Of a stretch of DNA of 56,109 nucleotides, positions 34,341 through 42,325 are shown one piece after another. Within the stretch, counting starts at the first letter, position 1, and every line of letters begins with the position of its first letter. The position numbers were made by a program, and so were the translations under genes. Source of the stretch: SKPH01 sp051748565 (GTDB lineage Bacteria > Bacillota > Dethiobacteria > DTU022). A model generated the notes under the pieces. The model was given only the letters and a program-made list of their open reading frames with translations. It was not told the origin of the DNA and made no database searches. Where the stretch lies: positions 1 through 56,109 of the forward strand of contig JBNJHN010000008.1 in assembly GCA_051748565.1 (NCBI GenBank), in the 5' to 3' direction.

Positions 34341-35179
34341 GTAACAAGGGCCAGTGGTACCCCGGCTCTATGGCAAAGGCTGTAAATGTACTGCGCCAGG
34401 ATTTAAAAATTATCGATCTGGTTGTTGAACTTCTTGATGCCCGTATTCCAATCAGCAGCCGCAATCCTGCCTTTGCCGGTATTCTCGAAGGCAAAAAGCA
34501 CCTGCTCCTGATGCACAAAGCAGACCTTGCAGAAGATGCGGCTACCGATCGCTGGCTTTCTTATTTCAGGGATCAAAATATAAAATCCATGGTTTTTAGC
34601 GTTCACGACAGGCGTTATCTTACTCAACTGCTTCGCTATATAAAGGATCATGAACATAATTTACGGCCGACCCGAATAAAACGTCCCCTGCGGATGATGT
34701 TCGTCGGTATCCCCAATGTCGGAAAATCAACACTGATTAATTATTTTGTAAATAAAGCGGTAACCAGGACTGCCAACCGTCCCGGAGTCACCAAGGGAAG
34801 ACAGTGGATCCGGATTACTCCGGGGCTTGAACTTCTCGACACTCCGGGTATCCTTTGGCCTAAGATCACAGAAGAAACATCCTGGCCGCTGGCTGTTATC
34901 GGGGCTATGCCGCCCAGCAGGTTAGATTTACAGGGTATAGCCGTATGGTTGATTGAAATTTATTTAAAAAAAAGACGAGAGCAGGTTTTAATTGATCGCT
35001 ACCAGAGTTTGCCTACTGATACTGCCGAAACGATGCTTGAAGAGATTGGTAAGTCCCAGGGCTGCCTGAAGGCTGGCGGGAAAGTTGATCTGGAGAGAGC
35101 AGCAGGGTTGATTCTTCGTGATTTTCAGGCCGGTTCCCTGGGTAAAATGACCATTGAAGATCCGCCAATATCGGGTTAA
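34337..35179 (+). CDS. rbgA: Ribosome biogenesis GTPase RbgA (YlqF)
   Basis: Circularly permuted GTPase needed for late 50S assembly. The 280-residue protein has permuted G-motif order: HKADL (G4) at about 56-60, then G1 GIPNVGKSTLIN, then G3 DTPGILWP. The start SNKGQWYPGSMAKA is family-typical. TTG 34337 shares bases with the lepB stop (TTGA). Confidence 0.97.
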   Translation: MSNKGQWYPGSMAKAVNVLRQDLKIIDLVVELLDARIPISSRNPAFAGILEGKKHLLLMHKADLAEDAATDRWLSYFRDQNIKSMVFSVHDRRYLTQLLRYIKDHEHNLRPTRIKRPLRMMFVGIPNVGKSTLINYFVNKAVTRTANRPGVTKGRQWIRITPGLELLDTPGILWPKITEETSWPLAVIGAMPPSRLDLQGIAVWLIEIYLKKRREQVLIDRYQSLPTDTAETMLEEIGKSQGCLKAGGKVDLERAAGLILRDFQAGSLGKMTIEDPPISG

Positions 35180-35194
35180 AAAGGAGCCAGGAAC

Positions 35195-35962
35195 TTGCTT
35201 TTTGAACGGATGACCATAGCAGAAATAGCTGAGTATCTGGATCGAAAGGAAAAGCTTGACCCGGAAGAAGAGGCCTCGCTGAGAAAAGACAGGAGGCGGG
35301 GAGTAGCTGACCTTCTCAGTCGTTTTAACAAACGAGAAAATAGGCGACGCCTGGAAGAGGTTCGCCTGCAAAAAATGCTGGTTGAAGAAAATAACTTATG
35401 GGAGAATGGTTTTACAGCAATAGCCGGGGTAGATGAAGCCGGACGAGGCCCCCTGGCCGGGCCCGTGGTTGCTGCGGCAGTTATTTTCAGTCCCGGAACT
35501 TTAATTAGCGGTTTGAATGACTCCAAAAAGCTTTCAAAATCTATCCGCGAAAGAATTTTTGATCAGGTGGTTTATCATGCGCGCTGTTATTCTATCGCAA
35601 GTGCTTCTTGCCATGAAATAGACCGCGTGAATATCCATGCTGCTTCGATGTTGGCCATGAGCCGGGCGCTTGAAAAACTATCAATCAGACCGGATTATAT
35701 TCTGGTTGACGGATTCAAAATAGGGGAGAGCTCTATTAGGCAAAAAGCGATTAAAGGCGGAGATTGCCTCTCTTTATCTATAGCCGCTGCCTCGGTGCTG
35801 GCCAAGGTTTCAAGAGATGCGATCATGGCTGAACTGCACAGGAAGTACCCCGCATATGACTTCGTTCGGAACAAAGGTTACGGCACTGAGGAACATCGAC
35901 AGGCTTTGCTTGAGCATGGTCCCTGCTCCGAACATCGCCGCTCGTTCAGGCTTTTATATTGA
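35195..35962 (+). CDS. rnhB: Ribonuclease HII
   Basis: Removes ribonucleotides from RNA-DNA hybrids. The 255-residue protein has an N-terminal extension of about 75 charged residues, as in other Bacillota, then the catalytic motif GVDEAGRGPLAGPVVAAAV, SKKLSKSIRE, ILVDGFK and GYGTEEHRQALLEHG. TTG 35195 follows AAGGAG. Confidence 0.97.
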   Translation: MLFERMTIAEIAEYLDRKEKLDPEEEASLRKDRRRGVADLLSRFNKRENRRRLEEVRLQKMLVEENNLWENGFTAIAGVDEAGRGPLAGPVVAAAVIFSPGTLISGLNDSKKLSKSIRERIFDQVVYHARCYSIASASCHEIDRVNIHAASMLAMSRALEKLSIRPDYILVDGFKIGESSIRQKAIKGGDCLSLSIAAASVLAKVSRDAIMAELHRKYPAYDFVRNKGYGTEEHRQALLEHGPCSEHRRSFRLLY

Positions 35963-35992
35963 TTACTAAAAAAAGTTCCGGGGAGAAGTGAT

Positions 35993-36364
35993 ATGACGGA
36001 AAAACGTCTCCAGGTCGGAAAAGCTGGAGAAATGGCGGCACTTTCACATCTTGAAAAACAGGGCTACACAATCCTTGAAACAAATTACCGCTGTCCTATT
36101 GGTGAAATTGACATCATTGCACTTGATAACACAACCACTGTTATTGTGGAAGTCCGAACAAAAACCGGATTAAATTTCGGCAGGCCCGAGGAATCAATTA
36201 CTCCGAAGAAAGCATACCGCCTGCGGCGCCTTGCCTTATATTACCTGCAATCGGTATATAAACGTGAAATATCCTGCCGCATTGACCTGGTTGCGGTAAT
36301 CCTTAACGAAGATGATAATTCTGTCCGGACCTTGAATCATATAAAAGGTATCCTGTCCGGCTAA
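35993..36364 (+). CDS. yraN: UPF0102 (YraN) family protein
   Basis: A 123-residue predicted endonuclease-like protein of the restriction-endonuclease fold: GKAGEMAALSHLEKQGYTIL, CPIGEIDIIALDNTTTVIVE, VRTKTGLNFG. In many genomes it stands between rnhB and comM, and here it still follows rnhB. ATG 35993 lies behind GGGGAGAAG. Its biochemical role is not established. Confidence 0.92.
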   Translation: MTEKRLQVGKAGEMAALSHLEKQGYTILETNYRCPIGEIDIIALDNTTTVIVEVRTKTGLNFGRPEESITPKKAYRLRRLALYYLQSVYKREISCRIDLVAVILNEDDNSVRTLNHIKGILSG

Positions 36365-36377
36365 GGAGTGTTTTTCT

Positions 36378-36851
36378 ATGCTTTATGTTGCTGTAGTTGG
36401 CGGGTCTTCCTGCACTGATGAAGAAAGCAAGCAGGCTTATGAAATCGGGGCCGGTGTTTCCCGGAAGGGTGGTCTAATTATTTGCGGTGGCGGAAGTGGT
36501 GTGATGGAAGCGGTTGCAGCCGGAGTATCTGAAGCGGGTGGAACGGTAATAGGTATTCTGCCGGGCGAGAGCACCGGGCAGGGCAACTCCTACCTGTCAT
36601 TTGCCGTTGCAACCGGTATGGGTGAAGCCCGTAATACAATTATTGCCCGTACTGCTGATGTTGTCATTGCTGTAGGTGGAGAATACGGTACACTTTCCGA
36701 AATAGCCCTGGCCCTTAAGATGAAAAAGCCGGTAATCGGATTGAACAGCTGGGTGCTCAAACCACCCGGAAAGCTAAGCAGGGCAATTGTAGCTGTTGCA
36801 ACTGCTGAAGAAGCTGTCGATAAGGCTTTTTTGCTGGGGGGTAAAGGCTAG
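36378..36851 (+). CDS. SLOG/LOG-like Rossmann protein (TIGR00725 type)
   Basis: A 157-residue nucleotide-binding protein related to the LOG/lysine-decarboxylase-like superfamily. The glycine-rich YVAVVGGSSC at the start, LIICGGGSGVMEAVAAG and VVIAVGGEYGTLSEIALAL are the visible signatures; the PGGxGTxxE motif of true LOG enzymes is GGEYGTLSE here. Substrate unknown. The TAG stop forms the 4-base sequence CTAG with the stop of the convergent amidase. Confidence 0.82.
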   Translation: MLYVAVVGGSSCTDEESKQAYEIGAGVSRKGGLIICGGGSGVMEAVAAGVSEAGGTVIGILPGESTGQGNSYLSFAVATGMGEARNTIIARTADVVIAVGGEYGTLSEIALALKMKKPVIGLNSWVLKPPGKLSRAIVAVATAEEAVDKAFLLGGKG

Positions 36852-39091
36852 CGGTATTGATAATCAAGAGATAGGAAATACTCCTTTATCCCTTCCATCA
36901 TTGCCCTGGCAATCTTTTTCTGTCCGCTGGGGTGGAAGATGTGCCAGTTATCCTCAGGGTGCATCATATACCCTGCTTCAACCAAAACACTTGGTATTTG
37001 AGGGTGCCTGAGAACTGCAATTTTTCTTCTCCAGGTTCTAAATGCAGGCAAATCAGTTTCCGCTTCCATCGTATCCAACATTATTTCAGCCAATTTTTGA
37101 TTATGATCATAATTGTAAAGGATCATTAGCCCACGGATATCTACTGCCCGGGCACCGTGAGCGTGAGCGTTGACATGTACACTTATGAATAGGTCAGCAT
37201 CATAATCGTTTATCCGTTCGGGACGGTCGTAAAGGTTGACAAATATATCTTCGGTGCGGGTCATTATAACATTTGCACCCTCTGCAGCCAGCAGATCACG
37301 GAGATACAGGCTCATTGCCAGTACCACATCTTTTTCATGAACATCGCCCGGACCGATAGCCCCTGTGTCCCTGCCGCCGTGACCGGGATCGACAATTATA
37401 GTTTTGTTTTTCAGCGGATTGTCCCTGTTTACCTCTTGTGGTTTGTAAATATTAAGTAAAAGCTGATTATCAATCCATGCAGGCTCAAAACCGGTCATGA
37501 AATAATCAAGCTCTACAGTCAGGTTCATAGAGGCATCACAATCTCCCACACATTTTTCCAGCTTCAAATCTTTAACTGCCGGGGTTAAAGAAGGCATTGA
37601 TAAAATTTCATTTTCTTCGATTCCGTATAACTTAACTTTTAGTTTATTTATTCCATCTTCGACAAGAAAGGGAAACCGCTCTGAACTGCTGAGGCGCAGG
37701 CTCACTGTCTCAGCGGTTTCCGATAAACCTAAGCTTAGTAAAGTTGGGTTAAGCGTATCTTTGTCAGTCACTTCACGGACGGCATTTTTATGGATCAGGA
37801 ATGTATCAATGTCATTAACTTTAACCCTATAGTAATCTCCGGAGATGCCTTTTGCTTCAAACCGGGTTCCTCCGATCATATAACCCACTACATTGGTGGG
37901 GTATCCGGTCCCTCCCAGGGTGCCGGCATGTAGTTGATAATTGTTGTCGCGAACAATATATAGCCATCCTCTGTTTTTAATAAAATCTTGACCCCTGACT
38001 TCTAATACTTTATAAAGGCTTTCGGGGGTAAAGGTTATTTTTCCGGGCAGCTCGCGGCTTACTTGCTCGCCATCTTTTTGGAGGATAACAGTAATGGGTT
38101 TTGGATCTGATGAGCCGGAATCCGGGAGATCCTGGCTGTTTATAGTGTATTTAACTGTGTATACCCCGCCTGTTCCCGGTGGCCCGGAGGGGTACGCTGC
38201 TTCTGTCAAGGAAATCTTTCTCTCTTCGCTGCCGATCCAAAACTTTGCTTCAGCCCCCGGGCTGCCCTGAAATGCTATTCTCAGGGTGTCACCCGGACCT
38301 AAAATCTGATCTTCACCGGGAATTAAATTTGCAGGGTGAACAGCTAACGGTTCATCGGGCATTGCCCGCCATCCTGCCGGGTAAATCACCGACCTTTCCA
38401 CAGTTGTGGTTCCCTGATCGTCGGTAGCTTCAACTCTGATGATGATCTCCTCACCACGGGGTATGTTTACCATGGTCAGAAAGTTTCCTGTTCTCGGATC
38501 TAGAATATCTACCGGTTTACCGTTAACTTTAACATCAACCGGTGCATAAGACTCTGTTGTTCCGAAAACAAATAAAGAATTTGCATAATATCGGAACTGG
38601 GATACGGGAGGATAAGCAACGTGTAATGGAGGACCCTCGTGGTCATTCTCAAACTCTGGGTCAAATCCCCGGGGAGTGGATATTTGAATCGTTTTTGTTT
38701 TGTCATCCCACTCTACAAATGTCCCCAGGATTTCGGCTGAGGCCCTGACAGGAACATAGATAATATCGTTAAACATTTTTACCTCGGAGTCCCATTCTGT
38801 GATTTCACCGTCAACGATTATATTATTACTGCCAACAGGAAGTTCGATCTTAAAGTCTCCAAGCAGTGCTGATAATATTCTGTTTTCATTATCCCATTCA
38901 GTTTCAGCGCCTAATTCCTCAAATAATAATTTTGCCGGGATTAGCAACTTTCCGTCTTCGATAATGACAGGATTGATCAAAACAATATATTGATCATTAA
39001 TTAAAACCTCAATATCATTTGCCGGATCGTAGATAAAGAAGAAAAAACCGGTAATTAATATAATTAAAAGGGCCAGCACTGCTCTCTTCAA
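36848..39091 (-). CDS. N-acetylmuramoyl-L-alanine amidase with copper-amine-oxidase-like N-terminal domain
   Basis: Cell-wall hydrolase that cuts the MurNAc-L-Ala bond. The 747-residue exported protein has a signal anchor (about 3-22), a copper amine oxidase N1-type domain (about 25-140, repeated WDxExxx-I motifs), a middle part with Ig-like and SH3-like segments (about 150-440), an AMIN-like part, and Amidase_3 (about 563-745). Zinc and catalytic residues are visible: His571 in VDPGHGGRDTG, Glu in HEKDVVLAMS, His in FISVHVNAH and Glu in VLVEAGYM. It starts at TTG 39091 behind GGGGTGAG. Confidence 0.9.
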   Translation of the reverse strand: MKRAVLALLIILITGFFFFIYDPANDIEVLINDQYIVLINPVIIEDGKLLIPAKLLFEELGAETEWDNENRILSALLGDFKIELPVGSNNIIVDGEITEWDSEVKMFNDIIYVPVRASAEILGTFVEWDDKTKTIQISTPRGFDPEFENDHEGPPLHVAYPPVSQFRYYANSLFVFGTTESYAPVDVKVNGKPVDILDPRTGNFLTMVNIPRGEEIIIRVEATDDQGTTTVERSVIYPAGWRAMPDEPLAVHPANLIPGEDQILGPGDTLRIAFQGSPGAEAKFWIGSEERKISLTEAAYPSGPPGTGGVYTVKYTINSQDLPDSGSSDPKPITVILQKDGEQVSRELPGKITFTPESLYKVLEVRGQDFIKNRGWLYIVRDNNYQLHAGTLGGTGYPTNVVGYMIGGTRFEAKGISGDYYRVKVNDIDTFLIHKNAVREVTDKDTLNPTLLSLGLSETAETVSLRLSSSERFPFLVEDGINKLKVKLYGIEENEILSMPSLTPAVKDLKLEKCVGDCDASMNLTVELDYFMTGFEPAWIDNQLLLNIYKPQEVNRDNPLKNKTIIVDPGHGGRDTGAIGPGDVHEKDVVLAMSLYLRDLLAAEGANVIMTRTEDIFVNLYDRPERINDYDADLFISVHVNAHAHGARAVDIRGLMILYNYDHNQKLAEIMLDTMEAETDLPAFRTWRRKIAVLRHPQIPSVLVEAGYMMHPEDNWHIFHPSGQKKIARAMMEGIKEYFLSLDYQYR

Positions 39092-39167
39092 AACTACTCA
39101 CCCCACGATAATTCTTTAAAACCAGAATTATGTAACCTTTATAACAGCTTACCTTTAAGCCATTTCT

Positions 39168-39193
39168 TTGTCAAAGGGACGGTTCTTTTGACA
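39168..39193 (+). repeat. REP-like repeat, left copy
   Basis: This 26-nt sequence is the exact reverse complement of 39986-40011. It contains the core GGGACGGTTC, and its own ends (TGTCAAA/TTTGACA) make an imperfect palindrome. The transposase stop codon TGA is inside it, so the repeat also encodes the protein end SKEPSL. Confidence 0.85.
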
Positions 39194-39956
39194 CTATTAT
39201 TCTTACAGTTTCCCTGTTTATTCCCAGCATTAATGCAATTTCTCGCAGGGACAAATCCGACCGTCTGACCAGTTCAAGGACCAGGTTCTCACGTATTATT
39301 TTGTGTTCTCGGCTTTTCAGTTTGCCCTTACTAATACCGGCATTTTCCAGATAATTATCTACCATAAGCCTGGCCTCCTCAGGGGAGAGCTCTTTTATAT
39401 CAATAAATTCTTCATCCGCTTTATTTTCGTGAAATTTAATGAAAGTTTCTCTTGCCCGATGTAAATTAATGGATGACATATTTAGGATTTCTTTAATGCC
39501 TGGATCGTTGGCGAAATTTAAATTAAGATATTTATTGTAACTGCTCCATTTATATGAGTCCAGATCTGATATTCCGGCTTTTGCCGGATTTTTGTGCACA
39601 TAGCGAATGGCAGCCAAAAGGCGGCTGTCACTTTCTATTACTTCGCTTTTAAAACGATCTTGAAATACATGCCCTATCTTGACATATTTTTTATTAAAAA
39701 ACCAGGCATAACTGGTTCCTATTCGTTTAATAGTATGAGAGATCGTAATGTTAGCTTCCCTAACAATCATATGCAGGTGATTATCCATAATACAATAAGC
39801 ATATAGAACAGCTCCGTCAGTTGCGATCTTTTTGTAAATAATTTCACTAATCCGGTCTTTATCCTCAACATCGTTAAATATTTTTTGTCGATTATTTCCT
39901 CTCATCATAATGTGGTAAACGGAAGTCACACTTCTTTCTCTGGCAATTCTGGGCAC
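39171..39956 (-). CDS. REP-associated tyrosine transposase (Y1_Tnp)
   Basis: HUH single-strand transposase related to IS200/IS605 TnpA. The 261-residue protein has the N-terminal MMRGNNRQKIF, the metal-binding His60-x-His62 in MDNHLHMIV, the candidate catalytic Tyr119 in IRYVHKNPAKAG, and a C-terminal helix-turn-helix (LSLREIALMLGINRETVR), a common RAYT feature. GTG 39956 is 7 nt behind GGAGGG and gives MPRIARERS, the usual beginning; longer reading upstream runs into the repeat and has no such site. It looks intact. The final six residues come from the REP repeat. Confidence 0.9.
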   Translation of the reverse strand: MPRIARERSVTSVYHIMMRGNNRQKIFNDVEDKDRISEIIYKKIATDGAVLYAYCIMDNHLHMIVREANITISHTIKRIGTSYAWFFNKKYVKIGHVFQDRFKSEVIESDSRLLAAIRYVHKNPAKAGISDLDSYKWSSYNKYLNLNFANDPGIKEILNMSSINLHRARETFIKFHENKADEEFIDIKELSPEEARLMVDNYLENAGISKGKLKSREHKIIRENLVLELVRRSDLSLREIALMLGINRETVRIIVSKEPSL

Positions 39957-39985
39957 TATATTTCCCTCCAAGGTGATTGGTTTGT

Positions 39986-40011
39986 TGTCAAAAGAACCGT
40001 CCCTTTGACAA
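39986..40011 (+). repeat. REP-like repeat, right copy
   Basis: Perfect inverted copy of 39168-39193, placed directly after the comM stop codon and 30 nt upstream of the transposase start on the reverse strand. Confidence 0.85.
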
Positions 40012-41547
40012 TTATTTCTGACGGTCCAGGCTTCTGTATTGTACTGCTTCGGCAATATGTGTGGCTTCGATAGCATGGGACTCTTCAAGATCAGAAATTG
40101 TTCTTGCTACCTTGATGATCCGATCATGAGCGCGCATGGAAAGATTGAGGCTTTGAAAGGATTGGTGCAGTAAATTTCTGGCATCAAAGGTTAGTGGGCA
40201 GTATTTTTCAAAATGACGTGCCCGCAGTTGGGAGTTGGCAGCTATTTTAATCTTTTTATATCTTTCCCGTTGTTTCAAACGCGCTGATTCAACCCTTGCG
40301 CGGATATCTGCCGAACTTTCGCCATTATTTTCCTGTTCCAATTGTGCGAATTTGATACCGGGGACTTCAACCTGGATATCGATCCGATCCAACAGCGGGC
40401 CGGAAAGCTTGGACCGGTAACGAAATATTTGGGTGTGGCTGCAACGGCATTCCCGGTGGGGGTCGCCGTAGTTGCCACAGGGGCAGGGGTTCATAGAACC
40501 GACAAAAATAAAATCAGCAGGATAGGTTACAGTTGCCGCTACCCTGGTTACGGTTACTACCCGGTCTTCAAGAGGCTGTCGCAAGGCTTCAAGGATTTCG
40601 CGATTATACTCCGGAAGTTCATCAAAAAAAAGAACCCCATGGTGAGCCAGGCTTACTTCCCCGGGACGTGGTGATCTTCCACCGCCTATGATACCGGCCG
40701 TTGAAGCGCTGTGATGAGGACTGCGGAATGGTCTATGGGCAAGCAGCGGTGTGTTGGGCTTTAATTGGCCTGCAACACTGTGAATCCTTGTCATTTCAAG
40801 AATTTCATCAAGAGTGGGAGTGGGAAGTATTGAGGGAATACGCCTGGCCAGCATGGTCTTACCGCTGCCCGGAGGCCCGTAGAGCAGGATGTTATGTGAA
40901 CCCGCCGCTGAAATTTCCAGAGCTCGTTTTGCTGTTTCCTGTCCCTTTACTTCAAAAAAATCAAGATCTGAGGCGCTTTCTGTATGCTGCTGTCCAGGAT
41001 CTGATTCGGTCGAGGGCAGTTCGACATTGCCACAAAGGAAATTAACCAGCTGGGAAAGGGTGGAGGCTCCCTTAACGGTGAGATTTTCCACAAATGCTGC
41101 CTCTTTGCTGTTTGCCTCAGGTAAATAGAGAATTTTTTCACGGAAGCTGCCTAGTTCTTTTAATGATAAAGCCATGGCCAGGACGCCGTTTATACTGCGC
41201 AGGCTGCCATCAAGTGATAGTTCCCCGATAAATACTGCCTTCTCAAGAAGTCCGTCTTTCGGAATCTGGCCTGTAGCTGCCAGAAGTCCTACAGCGATCG
41301 CCAGATCAAATGCGGAGCCTTCTTTTTTAAGGTCAGCTGGAGCCAGGTTAACTGTAACCCGGGAATAAGGAAATTCGAACCCACTGTTACGTACAGCGGC
41401 ACGCACCCTTTCCTTTGCTTCACGAACAGAAGCATCAGGTAAGCCGATTATATCAAAGGCTGGAAGGCCATCTGAAATATCAACCTCAATTTCAAGGGGA
41501 ATACCGTTTATTCCAACAACAATACATGAGTAAACTTTTGCGAGCAC
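40012..41547 (-). CDS. comM: ComM/YifB family Mg-chelatase-like AAA+ ATPase
   Basis: AAA+ helicase of the ComM family, which promotes branch migration during integration of transforming DNA in other bacteria. The 511-residue protein has an N-terminal Lon-like fold (LAKVYSCIVVGINGIPLEIE), Walker A GPPGSGKTMLARRI, Walker B VLFFDELPEYN, a cysteine cluster CPCGNYGDPHRECRC and a C-terminal domain. GTG 41547 is 9 nt behind GGAGG. Its last codons (YRSLDRQK) abut the transposase repeat; relatives often continue a few residues beyond the DR, so the tail may have been altered by the insertion. It reads opposite to yraN and dprA, its usual companions. Confidence 0.93.
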   Translation of the reverse strand: MLAKVYSCIVVGINGIPLEIEVDISDGLPAFDIIGLPDASVREAKERVRAAVRNSGFEFPYSRVTVNLAPADLKKEGSAFDLAIAVGLLAATGQIPKDGLLEKAVFIGELSLDGSLRSINGVLAMALSLKELGSFREKILYLPEANSKEAAFVENLTVKGASTLSQLVNFLCGNVELPSTESDPGQQHTESASDLDFFEVKGQETAKRALEISAAGSHNILLYGPPGSGKTMLARRIPSILPTPTLDEILEMTRIHSVAGQLKPNTPLLAHRPFRSPHHSASTAGIIGGGRSPRPGEVSLAHHGVLFFDELPEYNREILEALRQPLEDRVVTVTRVAATVTYPADFIFVGSMNPCPCGNYGDPHRECRCSHTQIFRYRSKLSGPLLDRIDIQVEVPGIKFAQLEQENNGESSADIRARVESARLKQRERYKKIKIAANSQLRARHFEKYCPLTFDARNLLHQSFQSLNLSMRAHDRIIKVARTISDLEESHAIEATHIAEAVQYRSLDRQK

Positions 41548-41669
41548 AATGAAAAGCCTCCTTAGTTGCTGCATCTATAGCGGCAATTATTACTTGATCT
41601 TGAATACCGAGCACAATTGCTTTAAATTCACCGATTAATTGTTAATATCCTGCCATATAAACAAAGAGA

Positions 41670-41718
41670 TGCATATTTTTATGCACGGTTCCCACCATTG
41701 ACAGTGGTGTGATATAAT
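41670..41718 (+). promoter_or_regulatory. Rubredoxin promoter with two dyads
   Basis: TGATATAAT (41710-41718) is an extended -10. Upstream are TGCATA/TATGCA (41670-41675/41680-41685) and CACCA/TGGTG (41693-41697/41705-41709), the latter covering the usual -35 area. A TTGACA sits in the centre of the second dyad at 41698-41703, but only 9 nt from the -10. The dyads could be regulator-binding sites. Confidence 0.5.
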
Positions 41719-41761
41719 TCAAGTAATAATCAGTACAACAAAATGAAAGGAGAAATAATTT

Positions 41762-41920
41762 ATGGACAAATACGAATGTAATGTGTGCGGTTATGTGTAC
41801 GATCCGGCTGAAGGTGATCCTGACGGAGGGATTGCTGCAGGCACTTCATTTGAAGATCTACCGGATGACTGGGTTTGCCCTGTATGTGGAGTCGGCAAGG
41901 ATGAGTTTACAAAAATATAG
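41762..41920 (+). CDS. Rubredoxin
   Basis: A 52-residue one-iron electron carrier, typical of anaerobes, which often serves oxygen or peroxide detoxification. Four iron-binding cysteines are present in YECNVCGYVYDP (C-x2-C) and WVCPVCGVGKDEF (C-x2-C). ATG 41762 is behind AAAGGAG. It is a single gene with its own promoter, convergent with the PII-DUF1538 operon. Confidence 0.97.
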   Translation: MDKYECNVCGYVYDPAEGDPDGGIAAGTSFEDLPDDWVCPVCGVGKDEFTKI

Positions 41921-41946
41921 TAATTCTTAAATAAAACCTTATAATT

Positions 41947-41981
41947 AAATGATTAGGAGGTTACGATCCTCCTAATCATTT
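41947..41981. terminator. Bidirectional terminator between rubredoxin and the PII gene
   Basis: A 14-bp perfect hairpin: arms 41947-41960 and 41968-41981 with loop TTACGAT. T-rich sequence follows on both strands (TTTTTC on plus, TTTAATTATAA on minus). The PII stop codon (41972-41974) lies inside the stem. Confidence 0.85.
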
Positions 41982-42325
41982 TTCTCTTCCAACCCGAGCG
42001 CTTTAACCAGGTGTACTACTCCGACAACTTTTTTAAGTTCAAGGACAAAGGCAATTCCTGTAGCCGGTTTCTCCAATTTGCCTGCTTTTATTATTGCCTC
42101 AAGGACCTGATCGGTTTTTTCCTCCTGGATGATGGTGAAAATTATGTCTTTTTCCGGCTCAATGGGAATTCCAAGCAGCTTTTTTTGTTCATGAACCCCG
42201 GTACCCCTGGCAGGAATTATTGTTGCTCCTTCCGCTCCGGCTTTTTTTGAGGCACCAATTATTGCTTCACAGCAGCCTTTTCTTACGATAGTAACAATCA
42301 AATCATGCTTGGGAATTGTCTTCAT
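41972..42325 (-). CDS. PII-like signalling protein
   Basis: A 117-residue protein of the PII/GlnB-like fold: KHDLIVTIVRKGCCEAIIGA (strand 1 and helix 1), AEGATIIPARGTGV leading into the T-loop region (about 38-57), and the B-loop-like KLEKPATGIAFVLELKKVVGV (about 83-103). PII proteins bind ATP/ADP and small effectors and gate enzymes or transporters. The T-loop Tyr and lysine pattern of GlnB/GlnK is not obvious, so this is a divergent member. ATG 42325 is 9 nt behind GGAGG. It overlaps the upstream DUF1538 gene by 23 nt, so both are made together. Confidence 0.85.
   Translation of the reverse strand: MKTIPKHDLIVTIVRKGCCEAIIGASKKAGAEGATIIPARGTGVHEQKKLLGIPIEPEKDIIFTIIQEEKTDQVLEAIIKAGKLEKPATGIAFVLELKKVVGVVHLVKALGLEEKND

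Larger units (their letters stand above)
39168..40011 (-). mobile_element. REP-bracketed tyrosine transposase unit (RAYT type)
   Basis: An 844-nt unit: a Y1-type transposase gene flanked by a perfect 26-bp inverted repeat that itself is palindromic. The right copy ends one base before the comM stop codon (40012-40014), which suggests that it inserted precisely there. No target duplication is expected for this transposase class. It lies between comM and the amidase, all on the reverse strand. Confidence 0.75.

Noticed and set aside
39162..40019. ATTTCT next to both ends of the transposase unit as a target-site duplication
   Set aside because: The right copy is two bases away from the repeat, the left copy directly adjoins it, and Y1 transposases do not make target duplications. 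Likely chance.
41698..41718. TTGACA plus TATAAT as a standard promoter for rubredoxin
   Set aside because: The spacer is 9 nt, far too short; the extended -10 explains the promoter better.
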